DNA of 64,000 bases from Hermatobates lingyangjiaoensis (Eukaryota > Arthropoda > Insecta > Hemiptera > Hermatobatidae), in contig JAPFBL010000068.1 of the NCBI GenBank assembly GCA_026182355.1, positions 1,612,001 to 1,676,000 of the forward strand, in the 5' to 3' direction. A program made the translations under genes and the position numbers. This document shows, piece after piece, positions 12,786 through 23,949 of the stretch (positions within the stretch are counted from its first letter, which is position 1; the number at the start of each line of letters is the position of its first letter). The notes beneath the pieces are model-generated. The model did no database searches. It had not been told where the DNA came from and saw nothing but the letters and a program-made list of their open reading frames with translations.

Positions 12786-12938
12786 TTGTCAAATGGTCTC
12801 TTTTTTTTTGAAGAAAATAAATAATAAAATGAATAAAAAGCAACGCAACAAGTTATTTCGTTTGTTGCTGAATTCAAAATAAATGAGTTATCTCAAACAA
12901 AAAAGGTATGACTACTCAAAAGAGTTCAGTGTTCAGTT

Positions 12939-13237
12939 CACAAGATATAAGAGTATATAGCTGCATATATATGAATACCAAAGATTTATATTTTTAAATA
13001 AACTTAAATTATTATGTAATAGTTTTCGAAGAACTGTACAGGAAATTTAAGATAATAACTGTATTATCATCTCCTAGTTCATTTTATGCATTATTAATGT
13101 AATTTATTTAGTAAATACTAACAATGTCATATATTAAGTCTATATATATAAATATAATATTATTGTATTAATGTTGTATATAATACAACATGTAATACCT
13201 TGTGAGGAGCATGTTTCAATAAAGAATTTAAAAAAAA
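12939..13237 (+). mobile_element. Poly(A)-tailed retroinsertion with 11-bp TSD
   Basis: The insert ends with AATAAA (13218-13223) followed by a short A-run (13230-13238). It is flanked by the direct repeat AGTGTTCAGTT at 12928-12938 and 13238-13248. This is the signature of target-primed reverse transcription of a polyadenylated RNA, either a host mRNA 3' end or a 5'-truncated LINE. No coding sequence is visible. A hairpin GTTGTATataATACAAC lies near the 3' end. Confidence 0.6.
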
Positions 13238-13414
13238 AGTGTTCAGTTAATGCATATGATTTAGATAATAAACTATACTCCTTATCTAAAAAGTAATTTC
13301 AAGATTTAAAAGATTAACAAAAAACTATTTGAAGCGTGTTACTTTTTGTGAAACCTAATATGAAAAGGAATGTCTAGCCAATCAAACTCATTGCTTTATT
13401 ATTTGACTATAAGT

Positions 13415-13500
13415 ATTACTTTACTATAAGTAAATTATGGTAACCATAAAAAAATTGATCTCAAGATTTTAACATTTTTAAATGTTTGAGATCCTTAAAA
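13415..13500 (+). repeat. Copy of the left end of the 9.4-kb element
   Basis: TTACTTTACTATAAGTAAATTATGG followed by GATCTCAAGATTTTAAC parallels 9416-9475 (TTACTTTACTATAAGTAAAG... GATCTCGAGATTTTGAC). A truncated or solo end of the same family. Confidence 0.7.
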
Positions 13501-13918
13501 TCCTCTCCCCAATTAATTAATATTTCTTCCCAAAATAAGTAAAACCCCCAAAATGACTGATTGCACAAGTTTTGAATTGACAACTTCTGTTATATGTGAG
13601 AATACGGCTTCCGATTTACTGCGCATTGTGAAATCATTCCATCCCGTTATAAGTCTAGTAAGTGGGAAAAAAATTTAACTTCTTACTTTCTACTATATAT
13701 ATATTAGAAACCCTTACAATAACTTTTACAATATAAAAGGACGTAACTGTTTATCTGTGTAAGTCTACTTATTTAAACAAATATACTATTTTATTGAAAT
13801 TAATAAATAGCTCCTCAACAAAACCAACCTAGTCATATTTTATGTTTATACTCGTATAATGATATCAAATAAGCTATTAAAGAAATTTTCCTAAAATGTT
13901 ATGTTTGAGGGTAAAGGT

Positions 13919-13937
13919 GATGTGTGTGTGTGTGTGT
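13919..13937 (+). repeat. (GT)n microsatellite
   Basis: A pure TG/GT dinucleotide run. Confidence 0.9.
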
Positions 13938-14193
13938 CAGTGTTTGCATATGAGTATTTTACCTCTGAACGATAATAGGACTTCCGTAAACAAGCACTCC
14001 GTTGCATGCTGAGTTAATTTACCTGACATCCACTCATGCTCCATCATCAAACATTATGCATTGAATTCATGGTTTAAAGTGGCCAGTTTGATCTGCTTTA
14101 ACTATTGTTACTTAGCTTGTATCAGAGCTGAGCTTGAAAATAAAATCAGCATCCAAAGTGTCCCCAACAAAATAACGTGGATTCTTTATGCGC

Positions 14194-14456
14194 AGGTTAG
14201 GTTAGGTTAGGTGCAGTGGCAGTCCCACAAGGGAACACACGTAGGCCAAGCATTGAAGATTGATTCTACAGTGGGAGTCCTAAACTTTGCCTAACTCAAG
14301 TATATTTAGAGTAGGGATCTTTAACGAGTACCTGATATCTCTGGACCGACGTTTTAACGTCCTTCTCCGAGGGACGACGTCCTCAGATTTATTCACCTCC
14401 CGCGTTAATAAACTGAGGGCCAGGTGGGGATCGAACCCCGGTCCTATCAGTTCAGA
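14194..14456 (-). mobile_element. tRNA-derived SINE, copy 1 (head-truncated)
   Basis: Minus-strand orientation. The B-box-like GGTTCGATCCC lies near the right end, the shared body includes GAGAAGGACGTTAAAACGTC, and the 3' tail is repeated CCTAA (plus strand GGTTAGGTTAGG). The A-box end is missing compared with the copy at 31928. Frames through it on both strands (14280-14562) are chance. Confidence 0.85.
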
Positions 14457-14464
14457 TAGGATAT

Positions 14465-15689
14465 CTGACAAGATACAATATCTGACAAGTACTATAATTG
14501 GATTCACGTTAAAACCATACACCCTTAAGGTCATGCACTACCTTCCACCATTTTTACCTTAAACCTTAGGCCCTTAAGACATTGTACTTATGCTACCTTT
14601 CATTTCATCTGACTAGGAGTAGACTATTTAGTAACTCTTAATCTTATAATATGAGACAACGTATCAGATCAAATCAGAGGCTTGATCTAAATTACTTTCA
14701 CACAAAACACTCATATTTCCACTTTTGTTAGCTGAATAATGCAGCAGTAGTGGGTCTCCAGATAAAACTGAATCAAATCTAAATGATTATACAACATCAA
14801 TTTCAGAAATATTTTAATATAAAAAAAGAAAAAACTAAAAACTAAAATCAGCTTAAATAATCTTGACAGTTAATTGAAACGAACAGAGATTAAATTTTTT
14901 AATAAAATATGACAGAGGTAAAAATAAACATCCTGAAATTAATTTAGTTTTTTGGTTCACTTAAACAGGGATATATATATTTATTTTAAATACAAATTCA
15001 AAAAGACGTTTAATTATTATGCTATTTTTTGCAGCTGTCACCATTGTGTATTATTTTTAAAAGTGATTGGTTATTCTTAAAATATGTTTAAAAAAATTAT
15101 TTAAAAAATATAATTATTTTCCATAAACTAACTTTTAATAATTGAACTAAGTTGAGTTAATTTAATTTGAATTAATCGTAGACAAACCCCACAGGACCAG
15201 ATCTTGATCAAACAATGTCAGACCTGGTAAAAATTCGGTAACTAAATGCTCACGGGATTCATCCATGTTTATCCAATAGGGGTACAACAATGTTCTCCCA
15301 AACCATCAATGAATAGATTATAATAATTTTTTTGGGAAAGCAATTTAGCTAATATACTTGGAGATAATGGTATATTAAAGGTATAGATTTTAAAAATGAT
15401 TGTGACAACAACAGATTTATGCATATTTTGGTCTGATTCTTTTAAATACAGTTTTCCAACTTCAATAATGCTAATATATGAGTTATTATTTTATTAATAT
15501 TGAATAAAATTGATATAATTCTATAGAAAGAAAATATTTTGGAGAAAAAGAGTGATATCTTACTATCTATTCAAATTATATTAATTTTAATATTTATTAC
15601 AAGAATATTTAATACTTGTTGTATGAAATACAACGTAACTGTAATGATGAAACATTAAATAAGAAATGTTATCAATGAAATTTTTGGTT
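14465..15689. other. No recognisable feature
   Basis: AT-rich DNA. No coding similarity or repeat family recognised. Confidence 0.5.
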
Positions 15690-16020
15690 GCAAAGGATTG
15701 ACTATAGATGTGTCGGAAAGCAATCAATTTTCTAAACGGAATTTTAATAACAACTGCCAAACAAGCTTGTCATGTGTTCAAGTCGAGCTTAGATGTCAAA
15801 AAAAGACGGCCGAGTATTCTTGAACGAAAAGAGGAAAATGGCGAAATTGATTTGCAGCGAATGGAAGGGCTGAGAAACGACATCTGCATGTAAACGAGTC
15901 GAGGGGAACTGGAAGGCATTGCCTGCAATTCTTACGGACACAATTATACCGGGAAACTTTGTCATCGAATCTATCTTGCTATTGAAAAGGGGAAAAAAAG
16001 CAAACTTCATTCAGTGATGT
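15690..16020. promoter_or_regulatory. Non-repetitive GC-richer island
   Basis: Mixed-composition sequence with short opposing frames (15708-15893 plus, 15789-16010 minus), neither resembling a family. It contains GCATGTAAACG (forkhead-like) and ACAATTATACC (homeodomain-like). Conserved non-coding element or unrecognised exon; I cannot decide. Confidence 0.25.
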
Positions 16021-16229
16021 ATACCCGTCTTGACATTACAAGCCCAGTTATGTCAACTAGCTAAATACATTATGACTGTACTGTAAGCCAATTTTATTAA
16101 TCATGGAAGATCATTATTTTCAGAATTATATTGCCTTCCATGTTACGAGAAGCTCTGAACTTATTCATGATATTTACTGATCTTTAAGCAAAGTGATAAA
16201 ATATCAGTTTCGAGATTTCGACAAGTTTA

Positions 16230-16385
16230 GACGTTCTTTTCTCTGAATTTATTTCTGTAATATACTTTACTAAAATTTTTATTAGAAAAACATCTTATTT
16301 TATAGAATTAGAACAGATGCATAGTATATCGTCAACATATCTATACCATTTAACATGTCTAGGCAATATTGAGCTTAACATTTTA
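16230..16385 (-). pseudogene. PLE RT fragment with intact YVDD, inverted copy
   Basis: The minus strand encodes KWYRYVDDIL then CICSNSI, the catalytic RT motif of a Penelope-like element with both Asp residues, followed by a frameshift into FLIK. It is an inverted partial duplicate of the segment at 16395-16475 (inverted-repeat arms of about 75 bp with a short loop near 16375-16395). Confidence 0.75.
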
Positions 16386-17001
16386 TTTTCAATATTACCT
16401 AGACATGTTAAATGGTATAGATATGTTGACTATATACTATGCCTCTGTTCTAATTCTATAAATAAATATGCTTTCCTAATAAAATTAAATTCATGAGTGC
16501 TGACAGTCACGTTCACAATGGAAGAAGAAGTAAGTGGTAATTTGCACTTCTTAAATGTCCTGATCCATAGGTTACATAAAGAATTACGTTTTAGTGTATA
16601 TAGAAAATCTACGAATGTACTTGCATGTGTTCACTTTTATGCTTCCCATCCAAAAAATGTTATAATTTCTGTTTTTAGAAAACAGAACATTTTAGAAAAC
16701 ATTTCATATTTTTAGAAATATGTTTTTGACGGCGTTAAGAGTGTGCTCTCCTGAATTTCTTAATGAAGAGATTAGCAACATTAGGTCAATTGCCCTATCA
16801 TTAAAATACCCCTCCTCTTATATCGATTTAGCTTTGAAGGGTGCTAAAAAAACTTCCTCTAATACTTCAACAGAGTCCCGTTCATTGTCAAATTTTATAA
16901 TTTTACGATATCATGATTCATTGGACCCTCGTTCTTGCTCTTTCGTCCTTTTAAAATACCACTCTTCCCTCCCACTCTTTTCAACCTCTCACCCGATGTG
17001 A
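16386..17001 (+). pseudogene. PLE reverse transcriptase, catalytic motif to thumb
   Basis: The frame gives KWYRYVDYIL near 16409, where the second Asp of YVDD is Tyr. It then gives FTMEEEVSGNLHFLNVLI and FSVYRKSTN (16497-16715), matching the PLE block FTxE...LPFLDVLV...SVYRKPT. After a stop at 16713-16715 the next frame (16720-17001) gives ALRVCSPEFLNEEI and LKYPSSYIDLALKGAKK, the PLE thumb. No GIY-YIG domain follows; instead family A terminal sequence begins at about 17020. The element is broken by the mutated active site, the stop and loss of the endonuclease. Confidence 0.8.
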
Positions 17002-17030
17002 CGTGCATCTAGTGTTTCAGTTGGGTTTTT

Positions 17031-17073
17031 GACTCTGACGAAGACCGCTTCTTACGATTGAAAGATCTTAGTC
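17031..17073 (+). ncRNA. Hammerhead ribozyme candidate, family A, adjoining PLE RT
   Basis: GACT, CTGACGA, stem II AGACCG...CGATT (one mismatch), GAA, AGATCT, T, AGTC. All core positions are present: C3-A9, G12-A14 and the A15.1-U16.1 pair, with cleavage triplet CUU. Stem I is 4 bp. Stem III AGATCT is self-complementary, as expected for a dimer-type hammerhead. It lies directly 3' of the PLE RT at 16386-17001, linking this terminal repeat to a PLE. The GTTATTTCACGTGTTTATGT tail and (TA)n follow. Confidence 0.7.
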
Positions 17074-17216
17074 TTGTTTTCCCATTTCATTTTGTGATTT
17101 GATCATTGATTGTTATTTCACGTGTTTATGTGGAATCTTTATATATATATAATCTTTCCTTGTCGAGCCACACATATCAACACTATTATTTTTTCTTTAT
17201 TAATGTTTGGTTTTTG

Positions 17217-17400
17217 TTTGTCAAAGAGTAAAACATCTTTAAGGAAACGTTTCGTCTAAATTTGTAAACATCTTCAAAGTTTGCTATTTTACATGCAAAG
17301 GTCGAGTAAAGTATTTTTACAATAGCAAAATACCAAGCCCTGAAGATGGTTACAAATATAGACGAAACGTTGGCTTAAATGTGTTGTACTCTTTGACGCT
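17217..17400. repeat. Inverted pair of family B hammerhead terminal repeats
   Basis: The left arm (17217-17300, minus) and right arm (17315-17397, plus) share AAAGAGTA...AAACGTTTCGTC...CATCTTCA. The left copy has several core changes; the right copy holds an intact core. Confidence 0.75.
17335..17376 (+). ncRNA. Hammerhead ribozyme candidate, family B
   Basis: Stem I AAGCC (17335-17339) pairs perfectly with GGCTT (17372-17376). The core is CTGAAGA (17340-17346) and GAA (17364-17366). Stem III is the self-complementary ACGT (17367-17370), and H17 is T. Stem II is weak in this copy; it is strong in the related copy at 29982-30024 (GACATA/TATGTC). Confidence 0.7.
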
Positions 17401-17415
17401 ATACCATACCAAACT

Positions 17416-17451
17416 TGTGTATGTATGTGTGTGTGTGTGTGTGTGTGTTGT
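17416..17451 (+). repeat. (GT)n microsatellite
   Basis: GTGTATGTATGTGTGTG... dinucleotide run next to the family B repeat. Confidence 0.9.
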
Positions 17452-17818
17452 GTTTATTTGAAATTTATAAACACCAAGCAGTTGACACGGTTAAACAATT
17501 CTTAATAAACTGTAACAATGTGCGTTGAAAAGAGCCTTATTGAATTTTGATAATATTGAACATGAGAAGGAGAAGTGTTCTACTAAGTACCATTAGTATT
17601 AAAGAGTACCTAAGCATTATGTCCTGTTTAATATAAATGAAAAACAATTTTAAAGTCATATAAAATAAAAAATTTTTATATTCCTCAAATAATTATATAA
17701 GTTGAGTCTTATGATTTTATAAAAATACCCTTTTTTTTCTGCCAGCCCATATAACTAAAATAAAGTAGTAAATTTGATTAAAAGCATACAAACATACACA
17801 TATATATACATATATGAA

Positions 17819-17996
17819 CAAAATTAAAGTTTCCGCGGACTCGGTCAGCTCTTCAGGTTCAAATTAAACTCTCATTGCCAACGTTTCGGTTTTTATTTAA
17901 AACCATTTTCATAGCCCTACAAACCAAAACGTTGGCAATGAGAGTTTAATTTGAACCTGAAGAACAAACCGAATCCTGATAAACTTTAATTTTGTT
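17819..17996. repeat. Inverted pair of family C PLE termini
   Basis: The minus arm (core 17877-17917) reads CTATGAAAATGG...CCGAAACGTTGGC on the minus strand. The plus arm (17921-17996) keeps only the CAAAACGTTGGCAATGAGAG end. This is the same family as the ends of the 2.4-kb palindrome (AACGTYGGCAATGAGAGTTT). Confidence 0.75.
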
Positions 17997-17999
17997 TTT

Positions 18000-19029
18000 A
18001 TTTCACGGTCGATACTTTTATCTATATATATTGTTAAATAGCAGAGCAGATTCTGCATTCACATTTTTTTCAGCAATTGTTCTTTTTTTCTAATCACATT
18101 TCGGTTATCACATTGCTGTAAAGGCAATGAAGATAACAAATTTTATAGGGACATAATGGAGGCAATAACACAGTTCAATAACTAATAACATATATTAAGG
18201 ACTAACTATAACTAAATTATAGAAGAAAACACGTAAACAAAACGCATACAAATATATATAAAAAACAGTGAGTTTGTAACATCAATTTATTCTTAGGTTA
18301 CATCAGTAGTTGAAGGAGTTAAATAATACTTTATTTATTCAACTGCTTCCAACTGCGGTATAATCTCATGAACACATCATGTGCAAAATCACTTTTTCTA
18401 AAAATATTTTCTTTTGAATATTTTTGTTATATTTTTTACGTTGTGAATAAATAAGTTTACGTTATTTAAGTAGTCACCTAAGACGATTTGCTCTGGAAGA
18501 CAGCAGAAGTCACTTGAGTGGCATTCTGAGAATTGGGAATCCCCTGAATGTCGAGGAATGGGGTGGAGTAAACACATTTACCGGACAGGAAAACCTTTAC
18601 CGTACGACTATGACCACGATAAATATCAACTGATATATACTTGAGCTGTTATAACACTTGTGATATAACTGCTATGATATTAAACATGAATTGTGTAAAC
18701 TAAGATGACTCCTGGGTTGCTTTGCTACGCCAGACTGAGAACATCCGTTATAATTCATATTTTTTAAATCCTTAACCGGACAGCCATCTGTAATTGGAGT
18801 GCACGCTCTGTTTTCTTTGTAAATATATGGACTACAAGATTTCATCCTAAACACGTGAAATTAGACCAACATTTTTGAATGTTTTAAAAAAGTAGATAGT
18901 AGTTGATTTGAAAAATCAACATTTAATCCACAGAAATAGGACTCAAATCTTTCGACTAAAGTAACTGAAACACATCTGAACTATGTTTTTAGTCCCATTT
19001 ATGAATTTTTACTGTCTGTGGTTTGAGGT

Positions 19030-19031
<2 letters not shown>
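18000..19031. other. No recognisable feature
   Basis: AT-rich DNA. Short family A tail remnants (TTTCACGG near 18002, ACACGTGAAAT near 18851) are the only repeat traces. Confidence 0.45.

Positions 19032-19063
<32 letters not shown>
19032..19063 (+). repeat. (TA)n microsatellite
   Basis: Pure dinucleotide run of about 16 units. Confidence 0.95.
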
Positions 19064-19067
<4 letters not shown>

Positions 19068-19109
19068 TATATACTATTACATACTAATTAAATGAAACGA
19101 TTCCACGAA

Positions 19110-19300
19110 CTAAATAAACAATGTTGACAAAAAGAACACACAAAAATTAAAAAGATGTTTGATCTGTTTGTCTGCCTGCAAAGAGACTCCTATATATCTT
19201 CCTTATAACAAAACTATCGAAATATTAAAGTGAGTTTTCTATTTCATTCCTGTGTGTTCTTTTTGTCAATGTAGTTTATATATATATATATATATATATA
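19110..19300. repeat. Degenerate inverted pair, family D terminus
   Basis: GACAAAAAGAACACACA at about 19123 and TGTGTGTTCTTTTTGTCAAT at about 19250 are inverted copies. ACTATCGAAATATTAAAGTGAG at about 19213 corresponds to ATATCGAAATATAGTAGTGAG of family D with a lost CTGANGA box. A (TA)n run follows. Confidence 0.6.
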
Positions 19301-20220
19301 CAATTCTTTTTGATATACTCGATAGAAATGTAATTTCAATTAAATAAGACATCAAAATAAATTCTAAATATTTTATATGATAATTAATAACAATAGAACC
19401 AAAATATTTTAAACATTGAAAATCTTTTTCATATTTTAGACACTAAATTCAGTGCTTACAAAATGTAAACAACAGAAATAATACGTTTCTTAGAAAGTGT
19501 TTCTCGTTAGTATCTCGTACAGAATGTTATGCAAATATGCATCCCGGAAACTTTCATTCTTTAGCTAACTTTAATGAAAACAGTTTGATTTGAAAGACTT
19601 TTTGTTTTGTTTAGATTTTCCTTTTATGATTTATTCATAAAGTGCTGAAAATATTTCTTCTTTTAAAGTTTAATAATGAGATAAGTAACGTAATTGGTCT
19701 TGATTTAGCAAAATTGAGGTTAAGCAGATGTTAATAACTTGCTAATTTTATTTTAATTTTTTTGTTATTTGCTAGCAGTGTTTATTACCGATATTTTTTA
19801 AATGTGTGAGAAAAATCTTAAAAAGTTGCAATTGAATGCTAATTGAGTCTTGTTGAGATTACTTATATATGTATAATGATGATTACATCTTCATTAATTT
19901 TCTGTGAGAAAACACAATGTTTTTGGAGACATGTATGTTAATCAATAATTCTGGCTGTAGTTATAACAAACAGCTGTCTTCTTAAATCGCCTGTTTATTA
20001 TCAAATTAATAACTGTAATAAACATGGCTTCATGTTACTTACACAAATCAACTCTTTTTTCTTCTATCCATTCTCTTAGCGACTGTAGACGTTTCTTCAA
20101 CTAATGAAACCAAAATTTTATCAACAAAATGTCAATCAACTTGGACTTTCATTGTATACAATTCTTCAAAGCCCATAGTCTCTGTTTCAGACTTTTCTTA
20201 AATGAAAAATTTATGCTTTT
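19301..20220. other. No recognisable feature
   Basis: AT-rich DNA. No coding similarity or repeat family recognised. Confidence 0.5.
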
Positions 20221-20228
20221 GTATTCAG

Positions 20229-20310
20229 TTGGGTTTTTGACTCTGACGAAGACCACTTGTTACGGTTAAAATAACTTATTCCTTTTTTCCCATTTCTTAT
20301 TGTGGTTTAA
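20229..20310 (+). repeat. Family A PLE terminal repeat, decayed
   Basis: TTGGGTTTTTGACTCTGACG is followed by the usual stem II, but the GAA box reads AAA and stem III is lost. The downstream TTATTGTGGTTT tail is kept. Confidence 0.75.
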
Positions 20311-20339
20311 ATATTAAAATATTTATGCATATTCTATAG

Positions 20340-22530
20340 ACATGTTAATATCCACAAACGAGAATACCCGTTCAGATCTATAATATTACAAGAACCCAAT
20401 CTTATGTTAATTAAAATTATTAGTTATTAAATCATATAAAATTTTAAAACATTAAATTTCAACCAAGTATTTGCTTAAAAGTTTGTAGCGAAGCATGTAG
20501 AGGTTCCAAGTAATTCAAGTGGGCCAGGTAGTACATTGGTGGTCAGAGATATGTTAATGTTTAGCAGCATATGGGGGAAGAATTTCCCAATTTAATAAAT
20601 GAATATTTAGTTAATTTTTTCTTACTGTGAAGTCACAGTGAAGTTCACAATATTGCCACTCATTTTGCACAATAATTAACTCGTTTGTTTTTTGATACCA
20701 CCCTTAGTGTAGTTAAGTATGTTACAGTAATAGTGTATGTGCCGTTTATAATAAAGATTAGAAATTTAAATTAATGTGATTGTCTCAAATAATTTTTGCG
20801 AAGATAAAAAATATAGTGCACTCTCTTTCTTAGAGATAGCGTTTTTTAAGAGAGATAGTTGCTTAAAGACAATGTTTCTAAGAGATATCATTTCTTAGAT
20901 GTAATTTTAGGGGTCCTCGTTAAACATCCCCACTCTAATCAATTTGTTGAAAGGTAAATTTATTTTTAATATTTCTACTTTCTAATTACTCTACTTTACA
21001 TTACTTTATATTGATATGTAAAGTAAAGCGCTGTGCAGAAGACTTCAGACAAAGAATGTTCATAACACGCTACATCCACCAATAGCATTATTATCAATAT
21101 TCATCAAAAGTAAGAAGTGTATGCACCACCATCATCCACCAAGATATTAATTTTAGATAGTACGAATATTATATAATAAACATATTTCTTTATTTTATAT
21201 ATCGAAATTTTGCATAATTAATAAATGTAAAATAATAAATTAGGATTAAAATCAAAAGAAATTACAGTAGGCAAATGGTGTTTGTGGTTAGTGTCTGATA
21301 CTCTAAGACTGACGTAGTTAGCTTGAAATAAATGAGAACGATTTTGTTAAAATGACCAGCATGGGGGTAAAAGGACTGCGAGAGGTCTCTGGCCAGAGCT
21401 GACTTAATCTAATGATAAATACCAGAGGAGGAGTATAGACCTGCGTCGTAACTCCATCCTGATATATTCTCTGCAATATCTGATACATACATTATGCGCA
21501 ATTTAGAAGCCTTCTATGATTAACAAGCTGTTTTCAAATGTCTTAAAAATTATAAAAAAATATCTGGCTACTACTACTACTACACTATACACGCCACTTC
21601 ATAAAAATATTTACCACAATAACTAAATATTTATTATTATTGCTAATCATGATAGTAGTATAGCAGTACGCTAAAGTTGGAAGCATGGAAACTAACCTAA
21701 TCCTCTAGTTGTTGGCAAATCTGTCACCAGTACTTCCAAGAAACAATTCATGCATATACAACATATCCTTAATAATAACAATTACGTCTTTTCATTCATT
21801 ACGACCAAATCAATGAAATCTTTTGATCTTTTTTTATTTAGCCACATTTCATCAGTTTGTTTATAGTTTTTCGCTACATTAAAATAGAGTTGTTTTGTGA
21901 AATATAAAATCATTTGGGACTCTCTCTTTAATAAAAAATAACTTATTGATCTACACTCAACTTTATCATAATGATATCTATTGTAAGCACAGTGACAATA
22001 AATTTATTTGATTTCTTCTACTGTGACTATCCTGAAATATATTATCAAAAACATTAAAAGACGATTTCAAGTTTCATTTATATTAATCTTGATATATATA
22101 TTTTGCTCGTAATGTTATATGCAATTGATATTTTTATGCACAACTGACATTTCTATTATCAAAAATGTCTTTTATTTTTCGTTAACATCATTATTATTAT
22201 TATTACATTCACTAAGAAATTTCAACCCTCTTAGTTAATTATTCAGAAGGAAAAATCACACAATTGCCATTCAAACAGATTTTCCGTATTCCATCTATAT
22301 AGTAACGCATAATGCAAAAGAAACTAAAGAGTTTATCTACGCTATAGAAAATATTTTTTCAGCATAATATTAATTTGATTTATCAAACGGTATAACACAA
22401 TAATTAGTATATTTTAAGCACTTTGATAGCCAAATATTTTTATGTTGTGTTGTTTCCCATAGCTGTAGGCTTTCACTTTCATAATGGCATTAGTCTTTGT
22501 GATTTCTGACTCTTTTTTTAGTCAGAGGCT
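20340..22530. other. No recognisable gene
   Basis: AT-rich, mostly unique-looking DNA. A GC-richer patch at about 21355-21470 and short (TTA)n at 22189-22205 are the only compositional features. Confidence 0.45.
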
Positions 22531-22534
22531 AATA

Positions 22535-22735
22535 GAATTATCGGCTTTACTCCAGGTGATTTTCAAAAGGATGTTTAACGAACAGCTAACATGAGGAAAG
22601 CTGGAGGCCGACTGATTTACGTCCTCTCTGAGATATGGCGAGCACATCGTGTCATAATATCTCCCATGAGAAAAATCTAGGGTCATGAGAAAGTTTCCAA
22701 GCTTCCGGTGCTAATTGAAACCACGTCTCTACTAA
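22535..22735. promoter_or_regulatory. Non-repetitive GC-richer island
   Basis: Mixed-composition, non-coding sequence without relatives in the window. No diagnostic motif; listed because its composition differs sharply from the flanks. Confidence 0.2.
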
Positions 22736-23735
22736 AAACCATCAGATCTCTATCATTTTGTAGTGTAAAAGTAAATGCCATAAAATAGAAATAACCATGA
22801 AATGCAATTGTTAATTATTTTGTATTAATTTTATGACACAACAAAACTAATTTCCCATTGCTATCTACTATCTTGTACAATAATAATAGCGATTCTACAC
22901 AATTAATGATTAAGTTACTGTCACTTACCCGAAATGATTACTATAATTATAAACAATGAAAATAATTCGTTCATGATTAACATTTTTCAGTTTAATTGTT
23001 CGTGGGCCAGTAATTTCATGTACTGTTCAGTAATGGCTTTCAAGTACATTGAAATCAGTATTTTTATTTTTCCACCAGAAATAATCTTTCACGTTGTCAT
23101 ATAATATTTCTCTGTTTTTTATTGCATTATCTACAATCGCTTGTACCATGTGTTTATGTTATGCATTCCGTAACCCTTGTAGGCAGAGTGGCGATAGGTA
23201 AACTCGAGTACTGACACGGATTCACTGATTACAACTAAAATGTGGAAAGATCTAAAAAAAAAAAAAAGCTGGTGAGAAACAGAGTGGGAGAGAAGCTAAA
23301 AAGTGAATCAGAGAGAGAGAGACTTTTATATCAAAATGGATGATAAAAAATAAAAATGTTATTTCTGAAGGGTCATTTTCTGTAAGAGAGGACGAGATAT
23401 GAGATAATTCACAGTAATGATGCGGGTGAAAACTTTAAATATTCATTTATCCACTCTCATTAGCCTGTATACATGTACCTAATTTAAATGTTTATGCACA
23501 ACTGCATAAAATTAAAACAGAAACAGTAAATCACATTAGGTGTAATTATGAAGAAGTAAAAAAACGGGTGGTTACTCCAATTGTTAGTTCCTGGTTCTTT
23601 AAAATCACTTTCCCTTATATGAAACACATATGAGGTATAGGAGTATTGCATTTCAAAAAAAAATTCTCTATCTACTTTTCAAAGAAGATAACATTTTAAA
23701 GTGGTTAGAGTTCATCAAAAATAGGTTTTACAAAT
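22736..23735. other. No recognisable gene
   Basis: AT-rich. Contains an A13 run near 23255 and a short (GA)n near 23310. Confidence 0.5.
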
Positions 23736-23739
23736 AGGT

Positions 23740-23758
23740 CTGTGTGTGAGCGTTTGTG

Positions 23759-23816
<58 letters not shown>

Positions 23817-23905
23817 GGAGGTATGGGGTGTGTGTGTGTATGTTGGTGTATATAATTAGTTGGTGTGTGTGTTGGTGTATGTGTGTCTTTGGTATTGTGT
23901 GACGG
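23740..23905 (+). repeat. (GT)n microsatellite, compound
   Basis: A long pure GT run (about 23753-23813) is followed by interrupted GT/TGGTGTG repeats. The minus-strand open frame through it (23705-23950) is a His/Thr-rich translation of the repeat, not a gene. Confidence 0.95.
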
Positions 23906-23949
23906 TGTGTGTGAATAGAAAAAACTAAAAGAGTTAAAAATAATTATCA

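Noticed and set aside
14194..14215. Interstitial telomere repeat (GGTTA)n
   Set aside because: Only a few units at the 3' tail of a SINE; same position in other copies.
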